Notes: a model not told the origin generated them from the sequence alone. A stretch of 64,000 nucleotides of DNA from Rhabdochlamydia sp049679255 (GCA_049679255.1 JBAUFS010000124.1:1-64000); one strand, 5' to 3'; numbered from the stretch's first letter, positions 32,916 through 42,029 are shown. A program made the numbers and translations.

Positions 32916-33437
32916 ATGCCACGTTATCCCCTTAAACAATTAGCTGAGATTAAACAAAAAAATCTCGAAACAGCAGAAATTAATCTACGAGATAAAAAAC
33001 GCATTCTTGAACAAGAACAAACAAGTTTAACCAAAAAAGAAAAAGAACGAGATCTGGTAAAAGAACATCGTATTGATAAGCTTCAGCAATTACGCGATCA
33101 CATGGACGAAGGAGCAGTTCCTCATAAAGTAGAACAGATGAAGCAATATTTAAAGCTTGTTGATGAAAAGCTAGCTGTTAAACAACAAGCTGTCGTAGAA
33201 CAAAAAAAAAAGGTAAAGCTAGCTGAAGAAGAAGTGGATAAAGCGCGCAAAGAGCTTATAGAATGCCAACAAGATGTAGAAAAAATGCGCTTACATCGCA
33301 AAGAGTGGGATCGCGAAATGCATCTTATTGAAGAACAAAAAGAAGGCGTTGAAATGGATGAAATAGGCTCTGCTGGCCATGAACGCAAAAAAACAGCTGC
33401 TTCTCGTCAAAAGCATAAGAAAAAGAAGCCTCACTAA
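32916..33437 (+). CDS. sctO: T3SS stalk protein SctO (CdsO)
   Basis: FliJ/YscO-like protein that sits in the ATPase ring and links it to the export gate. At 173 aa it is almost one long antiparallel coiled coil with continuous charged heptads (residues 8-150), including VEEKLAVKQQAVVEQKKKVK-like helices and no glycine breaks. The C-terminus is very basic (KKTAASRQKHKKKKPH), which suits contact with acidic partners or membrane. Position between sctN and sctP is conserved in T3SS. Identified by position and coiled-coil character. Confidence 0.92.
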   Translation: MPRYPLKQLAEIKQKNLETAEINLRDKKRILEQEQTSLTKKEKERDLVKEHRIDKLQQLRDHMDEGAVPHKVEQMKQYLKLVDEKLAVKQQAVVEQKKKVKLAEEEVDKARKELIECQQDVEKMRLHRKEWDREMHLIEEQKEGVEMDEIGSAGHERKKTAASRQKHKKKKPH

Positions 33438-33497
33438 AATGCTGGACAATCCAGATAAAAATCCAGTATGAGTTAAGATGATAAAAGAGAGGTCCCT

Positions 33498-34439
33498 ATG
33501 AGCGAAATTGGCAAAATTCCTAATCCTCTTAACCCTGCTAATGATCCTAAAAAAGATAAGCATCGTCTAGGTTCTAATCAATTTAGAGAAAAATTTGATT
33601 ACAGGAAAAAAGAAGAAACCTCTTCAGGAGGTAATAGACAACGCTATTCACCAGAAGAAGAACAAACTCCTAAAACAGCTAAAACACCAACTTCTGACTC
33701 TATTTTTAAGAGTTCTAGTTCTGGGAAAAGTTCTTTCCAAGTAAAAAAAAATGCAGAAGCATCCCATAAAAAAATAGTTCTTTCTTCTGAAAAAGAAATG
33801 CAAAAGAAATCCATAGAGGAAACCTCTGTTGAAAAAAAGCTGGAAGAAAAGCAAATAGAAGAAAAAAGTATTAAAAAAAAAGAAATTTCAGCAAACCCTA
33901 CGCCAGAAGCCCCACCACCTAAGACCACTCTTCCAAAACACACATCTCCTACTTCGAAGCCTAAAGAGAAAAAAAAAGAAGAGACGTCTACCTCTTTTGA
34001 ACCTTTAGCAAACATACAACCTAATCAACCCAGTTATCAACCTTCTGTATTGCCGACGGGATCTGCCTTTACCTCTTATCAAATAAGCCAATTGTTTGAC
34101 AGGATGGCAGGTGTGATGACAGTTATGGAGCTTTCTGGAACAACAACAACAGAACTAACTCTTTCAGGAGAAGAATTTGCTTCTTCTGTTTTTTATGGAG
34201 CTCGTATTACAATTACCGAGTATAGTACAGCTCCCAAGGCCTTTAACGTTCAGCTATCTGCTAATCCAGAAGCAGTAGCCTTATTTCAGGGAAATATGCC
34301 TAATTTACTCGCAAACTTTGCAAGCGGTAATTACACTTTTCGCATTCATCGATTGGAAACAAATGTAGAGGAGCGCCCTCTTTTTAAACGCAAGGAATCC
34401 TTTGGGAGTGATCAACAGCCAACACAAGGAGATTCTTAA
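33498..34439 (+). CDS. sctP: T3SS needle-length protein SctP (CdsP), 313 aa
   Basis: Between sctO and sctQ, the place of CdsP (CT671). Residues 1-200 are a low-complexity Lys/Glu/Ser/Pro-rich ruler-like region. Residues 200-300 are a folded C-terminal domain with ELTLSGEEFASSVFYGARIT, EYSTAPKAFNVQLS and a final beta-rich stretch; this resembles the substrate-specificity switch domain of SctP. The same domain appears in the next gene. A small hairpin-like sequence lies in the 60-base gap upstream. The protein is expected to be secreted and measure the needle. Confidence 0.82.
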   Translation: MSEIGKIPNPLNPANDPKKDKHRLGSNQFREKFDYRKKEETSSGGNRQRYSPEEEQTPKTAKTPTSDSIFKSSSSGKSSFQVKKNAEASHKKIVLSSEKEMQKKSIEETSVEKKLEEKQIEEKSIKKKEISANPTPEAPPPKTTLPKHTSPTSKPKEKKKEETSTSFEPLANIQPNQPSYQPSVLPTGSAFTSYQISQLFDRMAGVMTVMELSGTTTTELTLSGEEFASSVFYGARITITEYSTAPKAFNVQLSANPEAVALFQGNMPNLLANFASGNYTFRIHRLETNVEERPLFKRKESFGSDQQPTQGDS

Positions 34440-35051
34440 ATGACCATATCGTCAAAATTACCACCTCCTTTAAAAGAGCAGAAAAGTGGGAAATCAGTAC
34501 CTAAAATGGATTCTTTTAGTAAGCTTTTAGGTGAAAAACAGAAAAAACTTTTAAAAAGCGAAGATGAGAATTCAGAAAATTCCAAAAATCCCATTTGGGC
34601 ACCTAATCTCATACTTCCCTCTGAAAGAAACCCTGATTTATCTTCTATTCTATCGACAAAAATCTCTGAGGTTGAATTGAGTGCCCATGTTCCTGTAACA
34701 TCTCATTTTCCCCTAGAAATAGAAGAGCTTTGGGGAAAACTTGCCTCAGCTTCCATTCTTATGAATCATTCACAAGACAAAGAAACCACTTTTATCCTAG
34801 ATACAAATACTTCTCTTTTCTCTGGCATGCGTATTACGATAAAAGAATATTCAACAGCACCTAAGGTTTTTAATATTGAATTAGCGCCTACTTCTAGCAC
34901 TGCCTTGTCCTTAATTGCTTCTCACGTACCTCAGTTACTTAATCGATTTCGTCAAGAGTCGTTTGGTTTTTCTGTTAATGACATTATTCCAGAACTGCAA
35001 TCTTATCAGACAACCGATCATCAAAAACAAAATGATGAGGATAGTCAATGA
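34440..35051 (+). CDS. Second SctP-like protein, 203 aa
   Basis: Starts at the base after the sctP stop and ends overlapping the start of sctQ (ATGA). The N-terminal 100 residues are polar and disordered, shorter than in sctP. The C-terminal domain repeats that of sctP: LFSGMRITIKEYSTAPKVFN here against VFYGARITITEYSTAPKAFN there, with the following helix PQLLNRF against PNLLANF. It therefore looks like a tandem duplicate that lost most of the ruler. In Chlamydia I recall only one such gene here. It may act as a second switch protein or a SctP partner. Function is inferred. Confidence 0.8.
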   Translation: MTISSKLPPPLKEQKSGKSVPKMDSFSKLLGEKQKKLLKSEDENSENSKNPIWAPNLILPSERNPDLSSILSTKISEVELSAHVPVTSHFPLEIEELWGKLASASILMNHSQDKETTFILDTNTSLFSGMRITIKEYSTAPKVFNIELAPTSSTALSLIASHVPQLLNRFRQESFGFSVNDIIPELQSYQTTDHQKQNDEDSQ

Positions 35052-36175
35052 GTACAATGCCCATGAACTGGATCCATCAAGTCCACCACACTCTGCAAGA
35101 AATGCAAGAGATTCCCTTATGGGGAAACCTGCCTCCTATTCCTTGGGATCAATGTATACAAGAAGTAGCTGCTATTTTACAAACACCTGAGTTAAGCCTC
35201 GTGGTTGGAGATACTCAGCTGCTTACAGAGGAAAAAGTGCTATCAGGACTCGGTAATCATCCGATCGTAACAAGCATTCAATTAAGCCCGCTTGTAGGGC
35301 AATGTTTTTGGGTCATGGCAAAAGAGGACATGGCTTTTTTGATCTCACTTGCACTCACAGAAAATCAAAGTCAAAAAGCAATGAGCTCTACTTCTTTTCA
35401 AGAAGGTTTTTATAGGTTTTTACTACTGGAAATCTTAAAAGCCTTTGACTCCTTAAAACCCTTTTCTGATCTGTCTTTGAAAATGGGTTCTTTAACCACG
35501 ATTCTTCCTAAAGAAAATTGTATTTGCATGGATATCGGGATTCATCACCCTAAAAAAGTACTATGGGGAAGAATCGTATGTCCCATCAGTTTTCATCAGG
35601 CTTTTAAAACCCATTTTGCAAACTCAGCTTTTTCGATTGATGAGAGCAGTCTAGATATAGATTTAGCCGTATCTGCTCAAATCGGCCACACACAACTTAA
35701 ATTATCTCAATGGGAAAAAATTGCAATCGGTGATTTTTTAATCTTGGATGTTTGCTCTTATTCCCCTAATACAACAAAAGGGACAGCAACTCTTTTTTTA
35801 GAACAAACCCCCCTATTTACTGTAATTTGCAAACCAGCTAATTGCAAAATTATCGACTATGCCTATCAGGAGGAATCCATGGATGAAGATTTCGAAGAAG
35901 AAGATGTAAATCAAGAAGAAGAGGAAACAACACAAGAACTAGAAGAGCCATTAGTCCCCATACCCGATGCTCTTTTGACTATCCATGTAGAAATAGCAAG
36001 AGTGCGGATGAACCTAAAAAAACTCACGCAGCTTAAACCTGGCAATGTGATTGAATTAGCCGCACGACCTGAACAAGGAGTAAAATTAATCTTAAATGGG
36101 AAAGCTGTTGCCAAGGGAGAGCTTATTCAGCTTGGCGACGTACTTGGAGTTAAAATCCTACAGATTGGAGAATAG
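35048..36175 (+). CDS. sctQ: T3SS C-ring protein SctQ (CdsQ)
   Basis: Part of the cytosolic sorting platform that receives substrate-chaperone complexes. It is 375 aa. The long N-terminal domain has no strong motif; the C-terminal 75 residues (after an acidic linker with EEDVNQEEEETTQELEE) are a SpoA/FliN-type domain: VEIARVRMNLKKLTQLKPGNVIEL, then VKLILNGKAVAKGELIQLGDVLGVKI. The acidic linker separates two globular parts. The gene may contain an internal start giving a separate SpoA-domain product, as known in other SctQ genes; the ATG at 35880, after AGGAGG-like sequence, is a candidate. Confidence 0.92.
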   Translation: MSTMPMNWIHQVHHTLQEMQEIPLWGNLPPIPWDQCIQEVAAILQTPELSLVVGDTQLLTEEKVLSGLGNHPIVTSIQLSPLVGQCFWVMAKEDMAFLISLALTENQSQKAMSSTSFQEGFYRFLLLEILKAFDSLKPFSDLSLKMGSLTTILPKENCICMDIGIHHPKKVLWGRIVCPISFHQAFKTHFANSAFSIDESSLDIDLAVSAQIGHTQLKLSQWEKIAIGDFLILDVCSYSPNTTKGTATLFLEQTPLFTVICKPANCKIIDYAYQEESMDEDFEEEDVNQEEEETTQELEEPLVPIPDALLTIHVEIARVRMNLKKLTQLKPGNVIELAARPEQGVKLILNGKAVAKGELIQLGDVLGVKILQIGE

Positions 36176-36186
36176 CATTTTCAAAT

Positions 36187-37758
36187 ATGGCAGAGCATTC
36201 TTTCTACAAACAAAATACGCTCCCTGAGCTGATAGGAAAAGAAGATATCCCTCTGCCTGAAAAAATCGGCCCTTATAAAATAGAGAGCCTTTTGAATAAA
36301 GGAGGAATGAGCCTTCTTTATTTAGGCTTGGATCCTAAGACAAAAAAACCTTTAGCTATTAAGGTCTTATCCCCTAATCATATCAATCATCCCGAAGCTG
36401 TTGAGCATTTCCTAAGAGAAGCTAAAGCCATTTCGATTTCTAATCACCCTAATATTGTAAAACTCTATGGACAAGGAAGCTGGGAAAAAGGGCTTTATAT
36501 TGCTATGGAGTTAATTAATGGTGTTTCACTTAGGCAATTTATCGTACAGCATTCTTTATCTATACGCAGAGTTTTAGATATCTCTTTGCAAGTAGCCTAC
36601 GCGCTCCAACATTTACACTCTCTTCGAATTATTCACAGAGATGTGAAACCGGAAAATATTTTAATTACAGAAGACGGTGAAGTAAAACTTATTGATTTTG
36701 GAATCGCGCAATTACAAGACGAGCAAGATCAATTTGCTCTCCCCTCCTATTTTATCGGCACACCGAATTACATGAGCCCCGAACAAAAAGAGAACCCCTC
36801 TCATTTAAGCTTTGCTTCTGATCTGTATTCTTTAGGCATCATCTTATATGAACTTATTTCTGGAAAACTCAGTTACGGCGCTATTAATCTCACCTCTATC
36901 CCCAAAGGCTTAAGACACATTCTTGTAAAAGCCCTAGCTATCTCCGCTAGTGAACGCTACCAAACAACCGAAGAGTTTATTCACGACGTCTCTTTCTATT
37001 TACAATCTAAAGAATTAGAAAAAGAGTATGCAGGCCCAGATCAAATCAAGCAAGTCTATGAAGCCCTGTATGCAGCATTTCAGCTAACATTACCCAAAAC
37101 TCCTCCTTCCTGGTCTCATGCAGAGATTGGTTTAGCCAAATGGCATGGAGTCCAATTTGGTCTTTATTACGATTTTATTCCTCTTCCTAATAATTGTCTT
37201 TGCATATTACTTGCCTCTTCTACTATAACAACAATAGAAGCAACCATTTGCATGAGTAGTTTACAAGGGATGATTCATATGTATATACACCAATTAACTT
37301 TAAGCAAAATTGATGAACTAACCTCTAGCTTAAATCAACTGCTTTGTAAACAAGCCTGCCCGATTACTTTTAGCGCGCTTCTTCTTGATCCTCTGCAAGA
37401 TAAATTAAGCTGCATTTCCTGTGGATATGACAGTCTGATCCATGTCTCTCAAGAGAGCTTTAATCCACGAACTATTATAGCTAAAAATCCTGCATTAGGA
37501 ACAAATCCCCAATTAGAGTTCTCTGAGACCATCGATAATTGGGATATTGGCGATACCCTTATTTTACACACCTTTGATGTCTCTGAAAAAAACACAGAAT
37601 TAGCTAATTTTGAGAAAATGTTTTTTGAAGAGATTAAAGAGCATTTACTCTTTTCTGCGCAAAGACAAGCAGAAACCGTTCTTCGATCGGTTTTGCATTA
37701 TCCCACAGCAGCCAATGCAGCCTCTAAAGCATTAATTTGCATACAAAGAATTTCTTAA
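36187..37758 (+). CDS. pknD: Ser/Thr protein kinase PknD (Pkn5 type) with C-terminal PPM-phosphatase-like domain
   Basis: T3SS-cluster Hanks-type kinase, position of CT673. Residues 27-265 form the kinase domain: glycine loop NKGGMSLLYLG, lysine in PLAIKVLS, catalytic IIHRDVKPENILI near 149, metal-binding IDFGIAQL, activation segment GTPNYMSPEQ. All catalytic residues are present. Residues 300-520 are not kinase: LLLDPLQDKLSCISCGYDSL, NPALGTNP and IGDTLILHTFDVSE have the order and spacing of a SpoIIE/PP2C-type phosphatase C-terminal part (family: NAGH, PLG, GDxLLLYTDGVxE). The metal-binding DG of that motif is replaced by FD, so it is probably non-catalytic. It may phosphorylate the FHA-domain ring SctD. 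Confidence 0.9.
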   Translation: MAEHSFYKQNTLPELIGKEDIPLPEKIGPYKIESLLNKGGMSLLYLGLDPKTKKPLAIKVLSPNHINHPEAVEHFLREAKAISISNHPNIVKLYGQGSWEKGLYIAMELINGVSLRQFIVQHSLSIRRVLDISLQVAYALQHLHSLRIIHRDVKPENILITEDGEVKLIDFGIAQLQDEQDQFALPSYFIGTPNYMSPEQKENPSHLSFASDLYSLGIILYELISGKLSYGAINLTSIPKGLRHILVKALAISASERYQTTEEFIHDVSFYLQSKELEKEYAGPDQIKQVYEALYAAFQLTLPKTPPSWSHAEIGLAKWHGVQFGLYYDFIPLPNNCLCILLASSTITTIEATICMSSLQGMIHMYIHQLTLSKIDELTSSLNQLLCKQACPITFSALLLDPLQDKLSCISCGYDSLIHVSQESFNPRTIIAKNPALGTNPQLEFSETIDNWDIGDTLILHTFDVSEKNTELANFEKMFFEEIKEHLLFSAQRQAETVLRSVLHYPTAANAASKALICIQRIS

Positions 37759-37785
37759 AAATATTTTTTAAAAAAAGGAAGATCT

Positions 37786-38895
37786 ATGAGTGTATTCATT
37801 GCATCTATTACAGAGTTATCTCAAAATTTTTTCAACTCAGATCCTTTAAAATTCAATAAATATTTTGCTATTACTCCCGATTACCAAAAATACTGCTTAA
37901 ACGCTAATCTACCTACTCGCTGTACCATAACGTTAGCCAAAGAAGCGATGCTTATTCATGACATAGCTATTCATCTACTTGCAGGGGGGGTTAAACTAAC
38001 AATAGGTTCAGTAAAAGGCATATGCGCAATCGCTTCTGGAATTCTTGGCATAGAAACAGATCATCAAACACCTAGCAAGCAAGCAGCTGTTCATATAGGC
38101 TTTGCATGTGTTTATGCAGCAGATATCTTGGCATCTATTACCAACATCAATAAGAGATATCCTCAACATCTAATTGATAAAACAAAAAGCGCTTTCATAA
38201 AATTTTTAGAAGTTCCAAATAAAGGAACTACTATTCAATATGTTGCTGATCCAGAAATAGAAGAAGCTCTTCAAAAAGAACAAAGAAGAACAAAAGAACA
38301 AAAAGAGCTTCTTGAGAGAACCCAACAAGAGCTAGACAATATACATAATAGCGAATTTCTTCTTGAAGAAGAGCTTGAAAAGATATCTAAAGAAGTACGG
38401 CAAGCTCTGGATACTGAGATCTACAAAGAAAATTCTATAGAAAAAAAACCGTCAGCTATAACTACTTCATTTATTTCTGCTAATAAGCTACGCACTGATC
38501 CCTCCCAATACAAGCTAACTTATGATAATACGAGTGAAAGCGATGATGAAACTACTTTCTTAGATCAGGAAGAAGATGAATATTTTTTTCTTGAAGATGA
38601 CGAGTTTAATGAAGATGAAACCGTTACAAAAAAAAAGAAAGAAGACGGCCTATGTAACGATACTATAAGCTCATTCGAAGAAGAAATTTTAAAAGAAGAG
38701 AAAGAATCTGTTGAAAAGTTTCCTTCTGAAAACAAATCAGTAATTCCTAAAAAAGTAACTTCTCAAGAATTCACCAGAAATCTAAAGAAAAACACCTCTT
38801 CTCATAAAAACCCTCTTCAAATAAGCGCTCGCGCTCGCGGTTTGGAATACGCTAACAGAAGAAGAAACCGTTCCAAAAAAATTCCAGTTAGCTAA
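37786..38895 (+). CDS. T3SS-cluster paralog family member 1, 369 aa
   Basis: Member of an array of four paralogs inserted between pknD and the sctC locus. Residues 1-140 are the shared N-terminal domain: a polar start, a helix (ITLAKEAMLIHDIAIHLLAGG), a second hydrophobic stretch (KGICAIASGILGIE), then the motif HIGFACVYAADILASITNINKRYPQ. Residues 150-370 are unique, highly acidic with several D/E clusters, and end in a basic RRRNRSKK tail that resembles a nuclear localisation signal. The start has AAGGAAG eight bases upstream. The shared domain could dock to the T3SS or to a membrane; the tail varies between members. Effector candidate; function unknown. Confidence 0.7.
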   Translation: MSVFIASITELSQNFFNSDPLKFNKYFAITPDYQKYCLNANLPTRCTITLAKEAMLIHDIAIHLLAGGVKLTIGSVKGICAIASGILGIETDHQTPSKQAAVHIGFACVYAADILASITNINKRYPQHLIDKTKSAFIKFLEVPNKGTTIQYVADPEIEEALQKEQRRTKEQKELLERTQQELDNIHNSEFLLEEELEKISKEVRQALDTEIYKENSIEKKPSAITTSFISANKLRTDPSQYKLTYDNTSESDDETTFLDQEEDEYFFLEDDEFNEDETVTKKKKEDGLCNDTISSFEEEILKEEKESVEKFPSENKSVIPKKVTSQEFTRNLKKNTSSHKNPLQISARARGLEYANRRRNRSKKIPVS

Positions 38896-38935
38896 ACTCC
38901 TAGAACAAGTGATTTATTAAAAAAAGAGAAATTTT

Positions 38936-39817
38936 ATGCATATAGCTCAATCCATGACATCTTTTCTTATTTCAGATCCTATCAGTTTTAATCAAAGCCT
39001 TGGGAATCGCTGTCAAATTTTTTGCTCAAGGACCCCCTTACCTAATATATTATCTCGTCTTATCGTAGGTATTATTATAAAAGATATTACCCGTATTTCT
39101 GATATTGCTATTAATATCATTGTAGGTTTGGCAAAAATCATTATCTGTGCAACAAGGCTGATCTATTCTATTCCAGCAAGGCTATGGGGATCTATTCCAA
39201 ACTATGGAATAGGCAAAGAAGGCCTTGCTCATTTAGGTTTTTCTGGATTCTACTTGGCTGACATGTTTATTTCCCTGACTAACCTGATAAATAGATATCC
39301 TAAAGATTTAATAGAAAGAGTAGAAAACTTTTTTTCTAGATTTTTACCGCCCAAAATAACAAATGCTAAAGAACAACAGTATAAAACACAGCAAGAAGAA
39401 CCAAAAAGAATACCATCTTCTTCTTTTGAATCTGAAGTAGCTCTAGAATTAACTGTTACAACACAAAAGACAAATACAGACTCAGATACACCTTCTAAAG
39501 AAGAGTCATCTCAATCACAACAGGAAAACCCCTTAGAAGATGTAATGGATCCAAAAGAAAGTGATATCTGTAGTTCTTCTAGCTATGTTTCGCTTCCTTC
39601 TGACTCTGAAGCAGATCTAGATGAACCAACTTTAACAACGCAAGAAGCAGACTCAGACACATCTGCTGAAGAAAAAACTTCTCAATCAATAGAATCCTCT
39701 CCTTTCTATCAAGCATTGTTAGAATGTGGAGGGAATCCAGAAGAAAGTAAAATACGAGTTGCAAATTATGAAAAATTTCCAAAAACCTTTCGCTGTTCTA
39801 CGAATTCGGTATATTAA
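38936..39817 (+). CDS. T3SS-cluster paralog family member 2, 293 aa
   Basis: Shares residues 1-135 with its neighbours and most closely with the next gene: LSRLIVGIIIKDITRISDIA, YSIPARLWGSIPNYGIGKEG and LAHLGFSGFYLADMFISLTN against almost the same words in member 3. This domain has two or three hydrophobic stretches and may be membrane-associated. The C-terminal 150 residues are Ser/Glu/Asp/Thr-rich and probably disordered, and contain two similar TTQ-x-ADSD/TNTDSDT segments. The ATG follows an AGAGA. The gene lies 40 bases after member 1, and the trend of spacing indicates cotranscription. Function unknown. Confidence 0.7.
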   Translation: MHIAQSMTSFLISDPISFNQSLGNRCQIFCSRTPLPNILSRLIVGIIIKDITRISDIAINIIVGLAKIIICATRLIYSIPARLWGSIPNYGIGKEGLAHLGFSGFYLADMFISLTNLINRYPKDLIERVENFFSRFLPPKITNAKEQQYKTQQEEPKRIPSSSFESEVALELTVTTQKTNTDSDTPSKEESSQSQQENPLEDVMDPKESDICSSSSYVSLPSDSEADLDEPTLTTQEADSDTSAEEKTSQSIESSPFYQALLECGGNPEESKIRVANYEKFPKTFRCSTNSVY

Positions 39818-40059
39818 GTACTATATTTAATAGAAAATCCATGTTTTGTTTTACAATAATACAAATTAGTAATAATGTAATTATTATAAACCATACTTAT
39901 TATATATATAAAAATCAGCAAATCGCTTTTATTTGAATTAAAACATATTTTTTTATCTACCAAGGTTAAATTCTTGCTAATAGCTTAAACTAATAAAGCT
40001 CTGGAATTGAGTCTCTCATCTTGTAAACAAAAGACTACTTAAAACAGCTGGAAGTTCTT
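39818..40059. other. 242-base AT-rich spacer in the paralog array
   Basis: No gene, hairpin or repeat recognised. Longer than the other spacers of the array, so it may hold a promoter for the third and fourth members; several TATAAT-like words occur but none with a good -35 box. Confidence 0.3.
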
Positions 40060-41292
40060 ATGGGTATATCTAATCTTATTGACTTTGATCAAAACCTGGG
40101 AAAAGAATCTCAAAACTTTTGCTCAAAGAGTCCCTCTCCTAATATATTATCTCGCCTTGTCGTAGGTGTTGTTATAAAAGATGTTGCTCGTATTTACGAT
40201 ATTGCTATCCATATAATTATAGGATTAGGAAAATTAGCCCTTTGTACTACAAAGATCCCTTATTCTATTCCAGCAAGATTGTGCGGATCTACTCTAAACT
40301 ATGACATAGGCAAAGAAGGCTTTGCTCATTTAGGCTTTTCTGGGTACTACTTCGCAGATATGTTTATTTCTCTTACAAACATGATAAATGGATACCCTAA
40401 AGATAAAATGGAAAAGGTAGAAGACTTTTTCTCTAAGTTTCTAAGCCTAAAAAAAAATATTGTTAATAAAGAAGAAAGACCTAAAACACAGATACAAGAA
40501 GAATTTGAAGAGATCTTCTCTGAAGAAAAAGCAAGATACTCTGTTAACCATCCTCCAGAAGTTGCTGAAGAAATGGCAAAAATCTCTGCTGAAAGCCATC
40601 CTAAGTTATTCAGTATGCTCTATGCAGAGTATATAGAAAACAATGAAGGTCAAAAAAAAATACAACAAAAGGCAACCGTATATGCCAGAAATTGTATTAG
40701 AATATATTCTGCTATGTATCAAAAATTTTCAAAAGAATGTTTAGAAAAAGAAACTGAAGAACAAGCACTGCTCTATGCCAAAATTTATGTTAATGCTCAT
40801 TTAAGAAAACTTGCAAGGCAGCCAAAAACACAATCAAAAGAAGAATCTGAAAAACAAGCAGATATATATGCCAAATATTTTACGGAGCTCTTTTTTTCAG
40901 AATATCAGCGCTGCTTGAAAAATACACCTGAAGCAAAGCAACAAGCAATGACCTTTGCTGAAAAATATATCGAAATACTTTATAAAGTTTGGTCTTTTCT
41001 TCCTGAAATCTCAAAAGAAAAAGCTAAAGAAATAAAAGATTCTCTTTTTAGAGAGTACATCCATAAGATCCCTGAAATGATAAAAACCGAAATAAACATA
41101 GAATTTTATTTTACACCGTATATTCGGAAATATGTAGAGTGCCAAGCAGATGGCAGAAGAAGAAGTGCTAAAAAAATAGCAGCCCGTTATGCCGAGCGGC
41201 TTACTCAGAAAATAACACCTGAAATAGTAGACAAATTCAATAAAACTAGGATGAACTCTGTCTTGCATAAGAAAAAGACAAATATGGCTTAA
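40060..41292 (+). CDS. T3SS-cluster paralog family member 3, 410 aa
   Basis: Residues 1-130 repeat the family domain (LSRLVVGVVIKDVARIYDIA, YSIPARLCGS, HLGFSGYYFADMFISLTNMINGYPKD). The rest, 130-410, is unlike members 1 and 2: long helices with repeated short units in which a Tyr/Ala-x-Tyr-Ala/Lys pattern recurs about every 40-50 residues (for example EQALLYAKIYVNAH, EKQADIYAKYFTEL, QQAMTFAEKYIEIL, KIAARYAERL), suggesting a helical-repeat domain. The end is basic. The ATG has a GGAAG upstream. This is a good case of a fixed N-terminal domain joined to a changed output domain. Function unknown. Confidence 0.7.
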   Translation: MGISNLIDFDQNLGKESQNFCSKSPSPNILSRLVVGVVIKDVARIYDIAIHIIIGLGKLALCTTKIPYSIPARLCGSTLNYDIGKEGFAHLGFSGYYFADMFISLTNMINGYPKDKMEKVEDFFSKFLSLKKNIVNKEERPKTQIQEEFEEIFSEEKARYSVNHPPEVAEEMAKISAESHPKLFSMLYAEYIENNEGQKKIQQKATVYARNCIRIYSAMYQKFSKECLEKETEEQALLYAKIYVNAHLRKLARQPKTQSKEESEKQADIYAKYFTELFFSEYQRCLKNTPEAKQQAMTFAEKYIEILYKVWSFLPEISKEKAKEIKDSLFREYIHKIPEMIKTEINIEFYFTPYIRKYVECQADGRRRSAKKIAARYAERLTQKITPEIVDKFNKTRMNSVLHKKKTNMA

Positions 41293-41399
41293 AATCAACC
41301 TTCATCTAAAACAAAAAGATTAAAGATTTCGAGAAAAACATCAATACGTCCCAAAAAATAATCATATTTTTTAATTAATAAGATACTACGAGGTCAGTA

Positions 41400-42029
41400 A
41401 TGACATTTATAGGTAACTACAATCCCTTGTCTTGTGATAATTATCTTAATGCTGGAAACTATTTCCAAAAACAGCTCTCAAATCATTCAAACCTGGTTAT
41501 ACGCACAGCTCTTGTATTTGCAAAAATTGTGGGAAGAGGACAGGATGTGCTTATACACGCAGGTTTAGGATCTATTAAATTAATGGCTAGCCTAGCAATG
41601 GCTATTTATTCTATTCCGGCTTCTGCATTTGATTATATCCCCACACATCACAAAATTGCTAAACAAGCGTCAAGGCATTTTGGCCTAGCCTTGTTTTTTA
41701 CGGCAGATATTCCCCTCTCTTTAGCCAATATTTTAAAAATGTACCCTAAACCTTTTTGTAAAAAAATCCAACGAACACTTAGAGTATCTCCTACTGAACT
41801 TGCTTTTGAGCCGCTTATTGATGGTTTACATACAAATGTTGGCACCTTATCTGAAATGCAAGGAGGCCTATATAGAAAAACCTGTCAAGAAAAAGAACAA
41901 CTAAAACAAGAAAACAAACAGCTAAAACAAGAAAATGCGGAACTCTTGCAAAAATATACAAATCTTCTTCAAACTAACCTAGAGCATACAAGCTATCAAA
42001 TAGCACAAGAAGAAGCCCTTTGTAGTTAA
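41400..42029 (+). CDS. T3SS-cluster paralog family member 4, 209 aa
   Basis: Most divergent member. The family words persist as RGQDVLIHAGLGSIKLMASL, YSIPASAFDYIP and HFGLALFFTADIPLSLANILKMYPK. The hydrophobic character is stronger here than in members 2 and 3. Residues 150-209 form a coiled coil with KEQLKQENKQLKQENAELLQ, a leucine-zipper-like heptad. GAGGT stands seven bases upstream of the ATG. It ends overlapping the convergent methyltransferase gene by four bases. Domain plus coiled coil gives it an Inc-like appearance. Function unknown. Confidence 0.68.
   Translation: MTFIGNYNPLSCDNYLNAGNYFQKQLSNHSNLVIRTALVFAKIVGRGQDVLIHAGLGSIKLMASLAMAIYSIPASAFDYIPTHHKIAKQASRHFGLALFFTADIPLSLANILKMYPKPFCKKIQRTLRVSPTELAFEPLIDGLHTNVGTLSEMQGGLYRKTCQEKEQLKQENKQLKQENAELLQKYTNLLQTNLEHTSYQIAQEEALCS

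Noticed and set aside
33644..34015. Open frame of 123 codons opposite sctP
   Set aside because: Mirror of the Lys/Glu-rich ruler codons, producing a Phe/Ser-rich shadow; no start signal.
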